Positions 9,185 through 18,459 of a DNA stretch of 64,000 nucleotides are shown here, piece by piece (position 1 is the stretch's first letter; every line of letters starts with the position of its first letter). The notes under the pieces are model-generated. The model did no database searches. It was not told the origin of the DNA and saw only the letters and a program-made list of their open reading frames with translations. Position numbers and translations under genes: made by a program. The stretch comes from Blautia sp. Marseille-P3201T (GTDB taxonomy: Bacteria > Bacillota > Clostridia > Lachnospirales > Lachnospiraceae): contig NZ_LT635469.1 in the NCBI RefSeq assembly GCF_900120295.1, forward strand, positions 558,001 through 622,000, read 5' to 3'.

Positions 9185-10830
9185 AAAGAAGAAGCGGAAT
9201 GAAAGTAATGGGACAGCTTATCGGGCTTATTGTACCACTTTTGCATGTCATGCTGGCAGCAATTTTCTTGGGCGTAGCAGGTTTTTTATGTGCTATTTTT
9301 CTTACGATTTTAGCAGGAACTGCTCTGATGTATTTTGATACGCCGGCGATTGTGACAATCCATATTAAGATTTTAATTGCTTTTGCGGTTTTAAGGGGTA
9401 TTCTCCATTATGCAGAGCAGGCATGCAACCATTATATAGCTTTTAAATTATTGGCGATTATCCGTCACAAGGTATTTGCTGCCCTCAGGAAGCTGTGTCC
9501 GGCAAAACTAGAAGGCAGAGACAAAGGAAATCTGATTTCTATTATTACCAACGACATTGAGCTTTTAGAAGTTTTCTATGCTCATACAATTTCACCTATT
9601 GCCATTGCATTTTTCACTTCTCTCATTATGGTATTTTTTATCGGAAGATATCATATTTACGCCGGTATCTGGGCGCTTGTTTCTTATCTTTTGGTAGGTG
9701 TGGGCGTACCGTTATGGAATGGAAGGAAAAGTGCTTCCACGGGAATGGAATTTCGCTCCGGTATCGGAGAATTAAACAGTTATGTATTAAATTCTCTCAG
9801 AGGGTTGGAAGAAACCATACAGTATGGGCAGGAAGAAAGAAGAAAACAGGAAATGTCTAAAAAATCAGTGGAGCTACTGAAAAAACAAAAAGAGTTAAAT
9901 CGCATGGAAGGAAATACAAGAGCACTGACGAATCTGCTGATTTTACTCAGCTCCTTTGGAATGTTATTTTTTACATTGGCTCTTTATAAAAATCAACAGA
10001 TGAGCATGGATGCAGTAGTTCTCTGTACCATCTCCATGATGGGTTCTTTCGGTCCGGTTGTGGCGCTTTCCAATCTTTCTAATAATTTAAATCAGACGTT
10101 GGCAAGCGGAGAACGTGTGTTGTCCATTTTAGAAGAAGCGCCTAAGGTGGAAGAAGTTTTCGGAAAGAAAGAAGTAAGCTTTGAAAATGCTTCTTGTGAG
10201 CATGTAACATTTTCTTACGAAGATGAGGTGATTTTAAAAGATTACAGTATTTCTCTGCCAAAAGGAAAAATTATTGGTATTCACGGAAAAAGTGGTTCAG
10301 GAAAGTCTACACTTTTAAAACTGTTTATGCGTTTTTGGGATACAGACAAAGGAACAGTAAATATTTCAGGAACAAATGTAAAGGACATCAATACAAAAAA
10401 TCTGCGTGATATGGAAGCTTATGTAACACAGGAAACATATTTATTTCATGATACCATAGCAAATAATATTAAGATTGCGAAACCGGAGGCTTCCAGAGAG
10501 GAAGTTATGGAGGCAGCGAAAAAAGCAGCTCTTCATAGCTTTATTGAAAAGCTTCCAGAGGGCTATGATACCCAGGTGGGAGAGTTGGGTGATACACTTT
10601 CCGGTGGGGAACGTCAGAGGATTGGGATTGCCAGAGCATTTCTTCATCAGGCGACCTTTCTTATGTTGGACGAGCCTACCAGCAATTTAGACTCTCTGAA
10701 TGAAGGAATGATATTAAAAGCGTTGAAAGAAGAATGTGCAGAAAAAACAGTGGTTTTAGTATCACACAGACAGTCTACCATGAAGATTGCAGATGAAGTG
10801 TATGAGATGGAGAACGGAAGGATTTCTTAA
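9181..10830 (+). CDS. CydDC-like ABC exporter, second half-transporter
   Basis: The 549-aa partner of the preceding protein, with membrane helices up to about residue 300 and an ATPase domain from about 335. Walker A is GKSGSGKST, the signature is LSGGERQRIGIARAF, Walker B is FLMLDEPTSNLDS and the H loop is SHRQS. Both halves keep a Walker B Glu, so neither ATP site is plainly degenerate. The gene ends just before a long palindrome that separates it from a convergent gene. Confidence 0.88.
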   Translation: MKRRSGMKVMGQLIGLIVPLLHVMLAAIFLGVAGFLCAIFLTILAGTALMYFDTPAIVTIHIKILIAFAVLRGILHYAEQACNHYIAFKLLAIIRHKVFAALRKLCPAKLEGRDKGNLISIITNDIELLEVFYAHTISPIAIAFFTSLIMVFFIGRYHIYAGIWALVSYLLVGVGVPLWNGRKSASTGMEFRSGIGELNSYVLNSLRGLEETIQYGQEERRKQEMSKKSVELLKKQKELNRMEGNTRALTNLLILLSSFGMLFFTLALYKNQQMSMDAVVLCTISMMGSFGPVVALSNLSNNLNQTLASGERVLSILEEAPKVEEVFGKKEVSFENASCEHVTFSYEDEVILKDYSISLPKGKIIGIHGKSGSGKSTLLKLFMRFWDTDKGTVNISGTNVKDINTKNLRDMEAYVTQETYLFHDTIANNIKIAKPEASREEVMEAAKKAALHSFIEKLPEGYDTQVGELGDTLSGGERQRIGIARAFLHQATFLMLDEPTSNLDSLNEGMILKALKEECAEKTVVLVSHRQSTMKIADEVYEMENGRIS

Positions 10831-10863
10831 AAAAGCAAAAAGCTATCATATTAAGTGATAATC

Positions 10864-10959
10864 AGAAAATCTATACATTTTTAGCGGATTTGTCGAGCAC
10901 GCTTTGAGATTACAAGCTCAAAGTGAGCGTAGACTGAGCGCAAAATGTATAGATTTTCT
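10864..10959. repeat. 96-base imperfect palindrome between convergent genes
   Basis: Outer arms of 18 bases (AGAAAATCTATACATTTT and its complement at 10942-10959) pair perfectly. They continue through GCG/CGC and enclose an inner hairpin with CTTTGAG/CTCAAAG. It has no coding capacity. It may be a bidirectional terminator or a small dispersed palindromic repeat; no second copy is seen in this window. Confidence 0.7.
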
Positions 10960-10997
10960 TGAGACAGTTTCTTTCATTGATAAAGAAAATTTAATTT

Positions 10998-11594
10998 TTA
11001 CAAGGTCTGATAAACCTCTGCCAGCATATTGACCAGAAAATCCTGAGAAAAACGGCTGGTGTCAATGCAAAGCTGGTAATTGTCCAGATTGTTCCACTTC
11101 TGGTCAGTGAAAAATTCGTAGTAAGATTTACGTGTTTTGTCCATCTTCTTTACAAGGGCACGAGCGCTCTTTTCTTCTCTGCCTAAGCGTTCCATAACTG
11201 CTTTTACACGATATTCATAAGGGGCGTATACGAAAAGACTCAGACAATCATCACCCAGTATATAATTAGCACAGCGTCCTACAATAATGCAGTCTTCTGT
11301 TTTGCCCAGACGCTCAATAATTTTGGACTCTGTCTCAAAAAGAACATCATTCATAGGGTGAAAATGATACTGTGGCTGCATCTGCATCTGCTCATTGATA
11401 GGAAGCCTCCACTGATTAGCTTTTTTCTCATCTACTTTCAGCAGTTCTTCATATGGAATGTCATTTTCTTCACTTGCAAGGCGAATAAGTTCGTGATCAT
11501 AGAAATGAATTCCCAGCTTATTTGCCAGTGCTTTTCCGAGTAAACGTCCGCCGCTTCCATACATACGATTGATAGTAATAATACGATGACTCAT
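10998..11594 (-). CDS. Cytidylate-kinase-like P-loop protein (Cytidylate_kin2 family)
   Basis: A 198-aa protein with an N-terminal P-loop variant (INRMYGSGGRLLGKALA) followed by GIHFYDHELIRLASE, the pattern of the cytidylate kinase-2 family that is widespread in clostridia. It also has DCIIVGRCANYIL and Arg-rich lid-like residues near EYRVKAVMERLG. The start is set by GGAGGG eight bases upstream of the ATG at 11594. The true substrate of this family is not established, and this is not the canonical Cmk. The gene is monocistronic and convergent with the ABC exporter. Confidence 0.75.
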   Translation of the reverse strand: MSHRIITINRMYGSGGRLLGKALANKLGIHFYDHELIRLASEENDIPYEELLKVDEKKANQWRLPINEQMQMQPQYHFHPMNDVLFETESKIIERLGKTEDCIIVGRCANYILGDDCLSLFVYAPYEYRVKAVMERLGREEKSARALVKKMDKTRKSYYEFFTDQKWNNLDNYQLCIDTSRFSQDFLVNMLAEVYQTL

Positions 11595-11831
11595 ACGAAA
11601 CCCTCCTTTTAACAATCACTTTATATAATAAATTATAGCACTAATAGTCCGAAAATTCCAGAAAAAATGATAAAATGTAAGAAATATATTTAGAAGGATA
11701 AAGACTTAAATTGTGTTTTTCGGCAAAAAATCGTCTTTCTAAGGGCTAGAAGGTTGCTTTTTTTAGGGATTTATATTATATTAAGTTAGGTAATGTCATT
11801 TTGGAGATGGCAGTATAAAGGAGAATAGAAT

Positions 11832-13388
11832 ATGGAGAATACAAATAGCAAAAAAAAGATGAGCTCGGCAAAGCGAAAGAAAAAGCGCATTCGAAAAGCC
11901 TTTCGTATAGCCGGTGAAATTTTGGTTGGAATTCAAATTCTTGCGACGCTTATTTTTATCGGCTTTACATGGAGATTGGGAATGATTCCTGCCAAGTATG
12001 TAGTGGGGTTTGCAGCGTTACTTCTTGTTTTTGCAGCATTGCTTTTTACCATGCAGATTGTAACCAGGGGAAAAGCAATTGTCAGTAAAATTGTCAGTGT
12101 TCTGATGTCAGCTGTTTTGATATTCGGTTCTGTATATATGTATCAGACACATGATGCAATTAAGGACATCAGTGGTGATACTCTGGGAAAACAGGTACAT
12201 AGTGTTCTGGTAGTAGTCAGAAAAGACGATGATGCAGAAAAGGTATGGGATACCAAGGATTATGTTTATGGTGTCCAGTCAATAGAAGATGACAGCGAAA
12301 TGGCAGAGGCAATGAAAAAGGTCAATGCCGATGCAGGAAAAGAGGTTTTGACAAAGGAATTCGATACCTTAAACGATCAGGTGGCAGGGCTGTTAAGCGA
12401 AGCTGTAGATGCCATTGTGTATGATGAAAGCTTCAGCGGAATTATTGAAGAAGTAAATGAGAATTATAACAGCAAAGTAAAAGTCATTGCACAGTATAGC
12501 ATTGAAAGTAAGAGCGACAGCATGACACAGGGAGTTTCTCCTGACGTAAACGTAAAAGATGAACCGTTCAGTATGTTTATCAGCGGTATTGACGTCTATG
12601 GACCGATTTCTTCAAAGAGCAGAAGTGATGTAAATATTATTGCAACCGTCAATCCTGAGACAAAGCAGATTTTGCTTACCAATACACCGAGAGACTTCTA
12701 TGTAACAATTCCTGAGGTGTCAGGTGAGAAAAAGGATAAGCTGACACATGCGGGTATTTACGGCGTAGATAAGTCCATGGCGGCTTTAGAAGAATTATAT
12801 GATATTGAAATTCCGTTTTATACAAGAGTAAACTTTACTTCTTTGATTACGATGGTTGACTTAATGGGCGGCGTAGATGTAGAGTCAGAATTTGAATTTA
12901 CCACAAGCGGCGCCGGTGGTGAGATTATGGATGTAAAGAAGGGCATCAATCACTTTAACGGTGCACAGGCGCTTTCTTTTGCCAGAGAACGTTATAATGT
13001 TCCGGGCGGAGACAACCAGAGAGGTAAGGACCAGATGGCTGTTATTCAGGCCATGTTTAAGAAAATGATTACTCCGGAAATGCTGGTAAAAGCGCCAAAG
13101 ATGATTTCCGAAGTAAGCAACAGCGTAGAAACCAATATGTCTATGGAACAGATACAAAGATTAATTCAAAGTCAGATTGACAATGGCGGAGAATGGACGA
13201 TTAAATCTGTTGCAGCAGAGGGTACAGGGGATCAGGCATTTTGTTACTCTGCACCGGGTACTGCTTTGTATGTTACAATTCCGGATGAAACTTCGGTTGC
13301 GAACATTAAAGTGCTGATGGACAAGGTGGAAAACGGTGAAATGCTTCCAAGCGACACGCCAAATGAAACAGGGGAAGCAGTAGAATAA
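11832..13388 (+). CDS. LytR-CpsA-Psr (LCP) family cell-wall glycopolymer ligase
   Basis: A 518-aa membrane-anchored protein. The first 20 residues are very Lys/Arg rich and cytoplasmic, and three hydrophobic segments follow up to about residue 110. The extracellular LCP domain begins near residue 250. Family motifs seen are the Arg/Asp-rich SRSDVNIIATVNP, the TNTPRDFYV strand, LTHAGIYG, and FARERYNVPGGDNQRGKDQ with the conserved Arg residues that contact the polyprenyl pyrophosphate. LCP enzymes attach teichoic-acid-like or capsule polymers to peptidoglycan. The acidic tail ends shortly before the lysine riboswitch. Confidence 0.9.
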   Translation: MENTNSKKKMSSAKRKKKRIRKAFRIAGEILVGIQILATLIFIGFTWRLGMIPAKYVVGFAALLLVFAALLFTMQIVTRGKAIVSKIVSVLMSAVLIFGSVYMYQTHDAIKDISGDTLGKQVHSVLVVVRKDDDAEKVWDTKDYVYGVQSIEDDSEMAEAMKKVNADAGKEVLTKEFDTLNDQVAGLLSEAVDAIVYDESFSGIIEEVNENYNSKVKVIAQYSIESKSDSMTQGVSPDVNVKDEPFSMFISGIDVYGPISSKSRSDVNIIATVNPETKQILLTNTPRDFYVTIPEVSGEKKDKLTHAGIYGVDKSMAALEELYDIEIPFYTRVNFTSLITMVDLMGGVDVESEFEFTTSGAGGEIMDVKKGINHFNGAQALSFARERYNVPGGDNQRGKDQMAVIQAMFKKMITPEMLVKAPKMISEVSNSVETNMSMEQIQRLIQSQIDNGGEWTIKSVAAEGTGDQAFCYSAPGTALYVTIPDETSVANIKVLMDKVENGEMLPSDTPNETGEAVE

Positions 13389-13425
13389 GAAAAAAACACA
13401 ACTGACGAAAGTCAGGAACGATATT

Positions 13426-13585
13426 ATGATAGAGGTGCAGGTTTCAAGAGTACCCTTTTGCAAGGCAGGGCAGCCGCAGGAGGGGAAAGGGGAAGCTGCC
13501 GAAGTGGGAAAATCTGCCCGAGATTTTCCTGCTGGGACATGGTATAAGATATCATGTACTGTCACGACAAGTGGAGCGCTATCAT
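13426..13585 (+). ncRNA. Lysine riboswitch (L box) aptamer
   Basis: The closing helix ATGATAG/CTATCAT frames the L-box hallmarks in order: AGAGGTGCAG, AGTA, the GGAGGGGAAAGGGG purine stretch, GCTGCCGAAG, GCTGGG, ACTGTCACGACAAGTGGAG and GCTATC. It is followed at once by an intrinsic terminator, so lysine binding should stop transcription of the NhaC-type transporter gene downstream. Confidence 0.95.
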
Positions 13586-13612
13586 CATTGGTCATACTCA
13601 ATAGATTTCGGT

Positions 13613-13660
13613 AAAACCATGAATGCGTTCCCAGCAGGGAGTATCGTTCATGGTTTTTTT
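13613..13660 (+). terminator. Riboswitch-controlled transcription terminator
   Basis: The AAACCATGAA and TTCATGGTTT arms are followed by a run of T. The hairpin lies between the lysine aptamer and the ATG at 13692, as expected for an expression platform that is OFF with ligand bound. Confidence 0.85.
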
Positions 13661-13691
13661 ATACATTAAAACAAAGAAAGGAAAATTGATT

Positions 13692-15308
13692 ATGACAAAG
13701 AAAAGAAAACTTTTTACCGGTATGGCAATTTTTATGCTGCTTATGATGACCTTTGCAGTCACTGTATTTGCCGGAGGTGAGACGGAAGCGCCAAAACCGC
13801 AGATGTATGCTACTTTTTGGTCTTTAGTACCTCCTGTTGTAGCCATTGTTTTGGCATTGATTACAAAAGAGGTTTACAGCTCTTTATTTATCGGTATTTT
13901 AGTAGGAGCTTTATTCTCAGCAGATTTTGGATTTGAGAAAACAGTAAACAATATTTTGGAAGGTGGCTTTATTAAGGTCCTTTCCGACTCTTACAATGTA
14001 GGTATTTTAATCTTTTTAGTGATTTTGGGAACGATGGTGTGCATGATGAACCATGCTGGCGGTTCAGCGGCTTTCGGCAAGTGGGCAAGCACCCATATTA
14101 AAACAAGAGTCGGCGCACAGATTGCAACGATTTTACTGGGTATGCTGATTTTCGTAGATGATTATTTTAACTGTCTGACGGTAGGAAGCGTTATGAAGCC
14201 TATTACAGACAAGCACAATGTTTCAAAAGCAAAATTTGCATATTTAATTGACTCCACAGCAGCTCCGATTTGTATCATTGCTCCTATTTCTTCATGGGCA
14301 GCCGCAGTCAGCGGATTTGTGGAAGGGGAAGACGGTCTGGCAATTTTCATGAGAGCAATTCCGTATAACTTCTATGCGCTTCTTACCATTGTTATGATGT
14401 TTGGTCTGGTACTGATGAGAGTGGATTTCGGTTCTATGGCAATCCATGAAGCAAACGCTTTAAAGGGAGATATTTATACAACAGGAAAGCGAGTGGATGA
14501 AGAAGTTTCAGAGAAAAAACCAAATCCAAGAGGAAAAGTAATTGATTTGGTAGTGCCTATTCTGGTTCTGATTGTTTGTTGTATTATCGGTATGATTTAC
14601 ACTGGGGGATTTTTCAGTGGAACGGATTTTGTAACAGCGTTTTCCAAAAGTGATGCTTCATTAGCGTTATCTATCGGAAGTGTATTTGCTTTCCTGCTTA
14701 CGGTGATTTTTTATGTTGCAAGACGTGTGTTATCTTTCAGAGACTGTATGGACTGCCTTCCGGACGGATTTAAAGCAATGGTGCCTGCAATTTTAATTTT
14801 AACTTTTGCATGGACATTAAAGGCGATGACAGACAGTCTGGGAGCAGATGTTTTCGTGGCAACAGCCATGGAAAGTGTAGCAGGAGGATTGATGAATTTC
14901 CTTCCGGCGATTATCTTTATTGTAGGCTGTCTGCTGGCATTTGCAACAGGAACTTCATGGGGAACTTTCGGTATTTTAATTCCGATTGTTGTGGCTGTGT
15001 TCGGAGAAAGCAATCCACAGTTGATGATTATTTCTATCTCTGCATGTATGGCAGGCGCTGTATGCGGAGACCATTGTTCACCGATTTCTGATACAACTAT
15101 TATGGCGTCAGCAGGTGCTCAGTGTAACCACGTAAATCACGTTTCTACACAGCTTCCTTATGCGGTGACAGTAGCCGGTGTAAGTTTTGTTACTTATATT
15201 ATTGCAGGCTTTACACAGACAGCATGGATTGCCCTTCCGGCGGGAATTATTATGATACTTTGTGTTTTAAGCATTATTAAATATAATCACAAAGGCAAAA
15301 ACAAATAA
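13692..15308 (+). CDS. lysW: NhaC-superfamily transporter under lysine riboswitch control (candidate LysW lysine transporter)
   Basis: A 538-aa polytopic membrane protein with a cleavable-looking N-terminus (AVTVFAGGE near residue 28), at least ten helices and the NhaC-family block FVDDYFNCLTVGSVMKPITD. It also has GDHCSPISDTTIMASAGA near the C-terminus. Homologues are usually labelled Na+/H+ antiporters. The L-box leader instead argues for lysine uptake; comparative work on lysine regulation named such NhaC-type genes lysW. The start at 13692 is chosen because the upstream in-frame codons lie inside the riboswitch terminator. The substrate is inferred from regulation only. Confidence 0.85.
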   Translation: MTKKRKLFTGMAIFMLLMMTFAVTVFAGGETEAPKPQMYATFWSLVPPVVAIVLALITKEVYSSLFIGILVGALFSADFGFEKTVNNILEGGFIKVLSDSYNVGILIFLVILGTMVCMMNHAGGSAAFGKWASTHIKTRVGAQIATILLGMLIFVDDYFNCLTVGSVMKPITDKHNVSKAKFAYLIDSTAAPICIIAPISSWAAAVSGFVEGEDGLAIFMRAIPYNFYALLTIVMMFGLVLMRVDFGSMAIHEANALKGDIYTTGKRVDEEVSEKKPNPRGKVIDLVVPILVLIVCCIIGMIYTGGFFSGTDFVTAFSKSDASLALSIGSVFAFLLTVIFYVARRVLSFRDCMDCLPDGFKAMVPAILILTFAWTLKAMTDSLGADVFVATAMESVAGGLMNFLPAIIFIVGCLLAFATGTSWGTFGILIPIVVAVFGESNPQLMIISISACMAGAVCGDHCSPISDTTIMASAGAQCNHVNHVSTQLPYAVTVAGVSFVTYIIAGFTQTAWIALPAGIIMILCVLSIIKYNHKGKNK

Positions 15309-15435
15309 TTGATATTAAAATTAGAAAAACAGCAATATATATAAAGTTTTTCGCAATATGCGCATAGAAATTTTGTGGAATATTGTATATTCTTAAAGTA
15401 TAAATAAATGCTTTGAAAATGCGAAAGGAGAAAAG

Positions 15436-17601
15436 ATGAGCGAAACAAATTTTAAAGGTCGTGTAACCATTCCAACAGATGTGGATGTGGTACCGGAAAC
15501 TCTGGAACTGGTAAAAAGATGGGGAGCAGATGCAATTCGTGACTGTGACGGAACAGATTATCCGGAAGAATTAAAAAATGTAGATGCAAAAGTATATTCC
15601 ACTTATTATACAACAAGAAAAGACAACGAATGGGCAAAAGCAAATCCGGATGAAATTCAGCAGATGTACATTATGACACCATTCTATACAGCAGTAGATG
15701 GTGAATTATCCATTCATCTGATGAACCATCTTTATCCTGATATGCTGAAAGTAAATTCTCATGACGATATTACACGCTGGTGGGAAGTGATTGACAGAAC
15801 AACAGGAGAAGTAGTGCCTGTAACACAGTGGGATTACAGCGAAGAAACAGGGGATGTAACTATTCATGATGCAAAAGCATTCCATGATTATACAGTCAGC
15901 TTCTTAGCTTACATTATGTGGGACCCGGTACACATGTACAATGCAGTTACAAATGGCTGGACAAACTTTGAAAAACAGATTACATTTGATGTTCGTCAGC
16001 CAAAAACAAAAGAATATTCCATGAAACGTCTTCGTAAATTCATTGAAGACAATCCACATGTAGATGTTATTCGTTATACAACATTCTTCCATCAGTTCAC
16101 ACTGATTTTCGATGAGCTGGCAAGAGAAAAATATGTAGACTGGTACGGATATTCTGCTTCTGTAAGTCCATATATTCTGGAACAGTTTGAGCAGGAAGTA
16201 GGATATAAATTCAGACCGGAATTTATTATCGACCAAGGTTATATGAATAACACATACAGAATTCCATCTAAGGAATTTAAAGATTTCCAGGCATTCCAGA
16301 GAAGAGAAGTTGCCAAACTTGCAAAAGAGATGGTTGACATCACTCATGAATGCGGCAAAGAAGCTATGATGTTCTTAGGCGACCACTGGATTGGCATGGA
16401 GCCATTTATGGACGAATTTAAGAGCATTGGCCTTGATGCAGTAGTAGGAAGTGTAGGAAATGGTTCTACTTTACGTCTTATCAGTGATATCAAGGGAGTA
16501 AAATATACAGAGGGACGTTTCCTTCCATATTTCTTCCCGGATACGTTCCATGAAGGTGGAGACCCTGTAAAAGAAGCAAAAGTAAACTGGGTAACAGCAA
16601 GACGTGCGATTTTAAGAAGCCCAATCGACCGTATCGGCTATGGCGGATATTTGAAACTGGCTATGGAATTCCCTGAATTCATTGATTATGTAGAAAGCGT
16701 ATGTAACGAATTCAGAACATTATACGAAAATATCAAAGGTACAACTCCATACTGCATGAAGAAAGTTGCTGTTTTAAACAGCTGGGGTAAAATGCGCGCT
16801 TGGGGTAACCATATGGTACATCATGCAATTTACTACAAACAGAACTATTCTTATGCAGGAATTATCGAAGCATTAAGCGGCGCTCCGTTTGACGTGAAAT
16901 TCATCAGCTTTGACGATATCAGAAATACTCCTGAAATTCTGGATGATATTGATGTTGTATTAAACGTAGGTGGTGCATATACAGCATACACAGGCGGAGA
17001 CAACTGGGCAGATGAAAAAGTTGTAACAACAGTGAAGAAATTCATCTACAATGGCGGTGGATTTATCGGTGTAGGCGAACCTACAGCATATCAGCATGAA
17101 GGACGTTACTTCCAGTTAGCAGGTGTTATGGGTGTTGAAAAAGAAACAGGATTTACTCTTAACACAGATAAATATAACTGGGAAGAACATGATCACTTTA
17201 TTATTGAAGACTGTAAGGGTGATGTTGATTTCGGTGAAGGACAGAAAGCAATTTATGCGCTTCCAGAAGCAACAATTATTAAACAGAAAGATCAGGAAGT
17301 GCAGATGGCTGTTAATGAATTTGGTGAAGGAAGAAGCGTTTATATCAGCGGACTTCCATATAGCTTTGAAAACAGCCGTGTTCTTTACAGAGCAATTATG
17401 TGGGCTTCTCATGACGAGGAAAATCTTCACAGATGGTTCTCTGACAATTACAATGTAGAAGTACATGCTTATGTAAAGAATGGCAAATATTGTGTTGTAA
17501 ACAATACTTACGAACCACAGGATACTACTGTATACAAAGGTGACGGAACAAGCTTTGATTTACATCTGGAAGCAAACGAAATTAAATGGTACGAAATTTA
17601 A
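15436..17601 (+). CDS. 1,3-beta-galactosyl-N-acetylhexosamine phosphorylase (GH112)
   Basis: A 721-aa cytoplasmic enzyme of family GH112. It reversibly phosphorolyses lacto-N-biose or galacto-N-biose to galactose-1-phosphate and an N-acetylhexosamine, which lets gut bacteria use mucin and milk glycans. Seen: the N-terminal RWGADAIRDCDGTDYP block and MFLGDHWIGMEPF, whose Asp316 aligns with the general-acid Asp313 of the Bifidobacterium longum enzyme. The length matches the family. Galactosyl-rhamnose phosphorylase is an alternative within GH112 that I cannot exclude. The gene has its own AAAGGAG site and a terminator shared with the convergent AraC gene; no kinase or transporter of the pathway is adjacent. 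Confidence 0.92.
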   Translation: MSETNFKGRVTIPTDVDVVPETLELVKRWGADAIRDCDGTDYPEELKNVDAKVYSTYYTTRKDNEWAKANPDEIQQMYIMTPFYTAVDGELSIHLMNHLYPDMLKVNSHDDITRWWEVIDRTTGEVVPVTQWDYSEETGDVTIHDAKAFHDYTVSFLAYIMWDPVHMYNAVTNGWTNFEKQITFDVRQPKTKEYSMKRLRKFIEDNPHVDVIRYTTFFHQFTLIFDELAREKYVDWYGYSASVSPYILEQFEQEVGYKFRPEFIIDQGYMNNTYRIPSKEFKDFQAFQRREVAKLAKEMVDITHECGKEAMMFLGDHWIGMEPFMDEFKSIGLDAVVGSVGNGSTLRLISDIKGVKYTEGRFLPYFFPDTFHEGGDPVKEAKVNWVTARRAILRSPIDRIGYGGYLKLAMEFPEFIDYVESVCNEFRTLYENIKGTTPYCMKKVAVLNSWGKMRAWGNHMVHHAIYYKQNYSYAGIIEALSGAPFDVKFISFDDIRNTPEILDDIDVVLNVGGAYTAYTGGDNWADEKVVTTVKKFIYNGGGFIGVGEPTAYQHEGRYFQLAGVMGVEKETGFTLNTDKYNWEEHDHFIIEDCKGDVDFGEGQKAIYALPEATIIKQKDQEVQMAVNEFGEGRSVYISGLPYSFENSRVLYRAIMWASHDEENLHRWFSDNYNVEVHAYVKNGKYCVVNNTYEPQDTTVYKGDGTSFDLHLEANEIKWYEI

Positions 17602-17608
17602 GGCAGAA

Positions 17609-17642
17609 AAAAGAAGTCGTAGAAATTACGGCTTCTTTTTTT
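17609..17642. terminator. Bidirectional terminator between GH112 and AraC genes
   Basis: AAGAAGTCGTA pairs with TACGGCTTCTT, flanked by A and T runs on the two sides. It serves the GH112 gene on the plus strand and overlaps the 3' end of the convergent regulator. Confidence 0.75.
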
Positions 17643-18459
17643 GACGATAAGCATTAGGAGTTGTTCCTGTAATTCGGCGAAATGTCTGAGAAAAATAGGA
17701 TTGGGAAGAAAATCCACTGATTTCACCTATTTTTGTTACAGAGTAGTTGGTAGACTCCAGTAAGTAACGGGCTTCCTCTACTCTGCGCTGGATTAAGTAG
17801 TTAATAGGGGAGACACCTTTATAGTTTTTAAAGGCATGAACCAGGTAGTATTTATTAATATGTACAAGAGCGCTTAAGGCATCCAGCGTAATGTCTTCGT
17901 GATAGTGCTCATTGATGTATTGTTCTACCAGTCTGCATTCTCTGGTGGTTTTTTGCTTTGGAGCAGAGAGGAATTCCTGCCGTGTACTTCTGGCTATGGA
18001 AAGCAAAATCAATTCCAGCAGATTTTGGCATATTGTCTGATAACCAGCCTGCTGTGTCTTGATTTCTTTTACCAGAGTGTTCAAATACCAGGGGATTTCT
18101 GTGTGTTCCCGGGAAAGTGGAAATATGCTGTAACTATAAGGGGCTTCTTTTTCTGAATACTGAAACTGTACACCTTCAATACCCAGAGCAATGTATTCCC
18201 AGGGACGTTCTTTATTTCCGAATTCTGTGTGTGGAATATTGGGATTAATAAGCACAAGATCATTTTTCTGTACGGGAATTTGTTTTCCCTCAATTTGAAA
18301 GCAGCCTGTCCCTTTTGTCACAAAGAACAACTCAGAGAAATAATGGGAATGTTCCATGCTGTGCCAGTCTTTATCCGAAGTGGCGCAGGTGACATAGAGA
18401 AGTTGTGCTTTTAGAACATCCGAGTCAGAACCCTCGAAAGGATAGCGGACATTACTCAT
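17626..18459 (-). CDS. AraC-family transcriptional regulator with cupin sensor
   Basis: A 277-aa regulator. The N-terminal cupin half has MEHSHYFSELFFVTKGTG and INPNIPHTEFGN. The C-terminal DNA-binding half has two helix-turn-helix units, ending in the signature SGFSSQSYFSQTFRRITGTTPNAYR. It is translated from GGAGGAG just upstream of the ATG that overlaps the MATE gene stop, so it is the second gene of an operon with that exporter. It faces the GH112 gene and could regulate it or the exporter; the target is not shown by the sequence. Confidence 0.88.
   Translation of the reverse strand: MSNVRYPFEGSDSDVLKAQLLYVTCATSDKDWHSMEHSHYFSELFFVTKGTGCFQIEGKQIPVQKNDLVLINPNIPHTEFGNKERPWEYIALGIEGVQFQYSEKEAPYSYSIFPLSREHTEIPWYLNTLVKEIKTQQAGYQTICQNLLELILLSIARSTRQEFLSAPKQKTTRECRLVEQYINEHYHEDITLDALSALVHINKYYLVHAFKNYKGVSPINYLIQRRVEEARYLLESTNYSVTKIGEISGFSSQSYFSQTFRRITGTTPNAYRQKKKP

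Noticed and set aside
13161-13614. Open frames on both strands across the lysine riboswitch
   Set aside because: They overlap the aptamer and the LCP gene, have no start signals, and the RNA structure explains the sequence.
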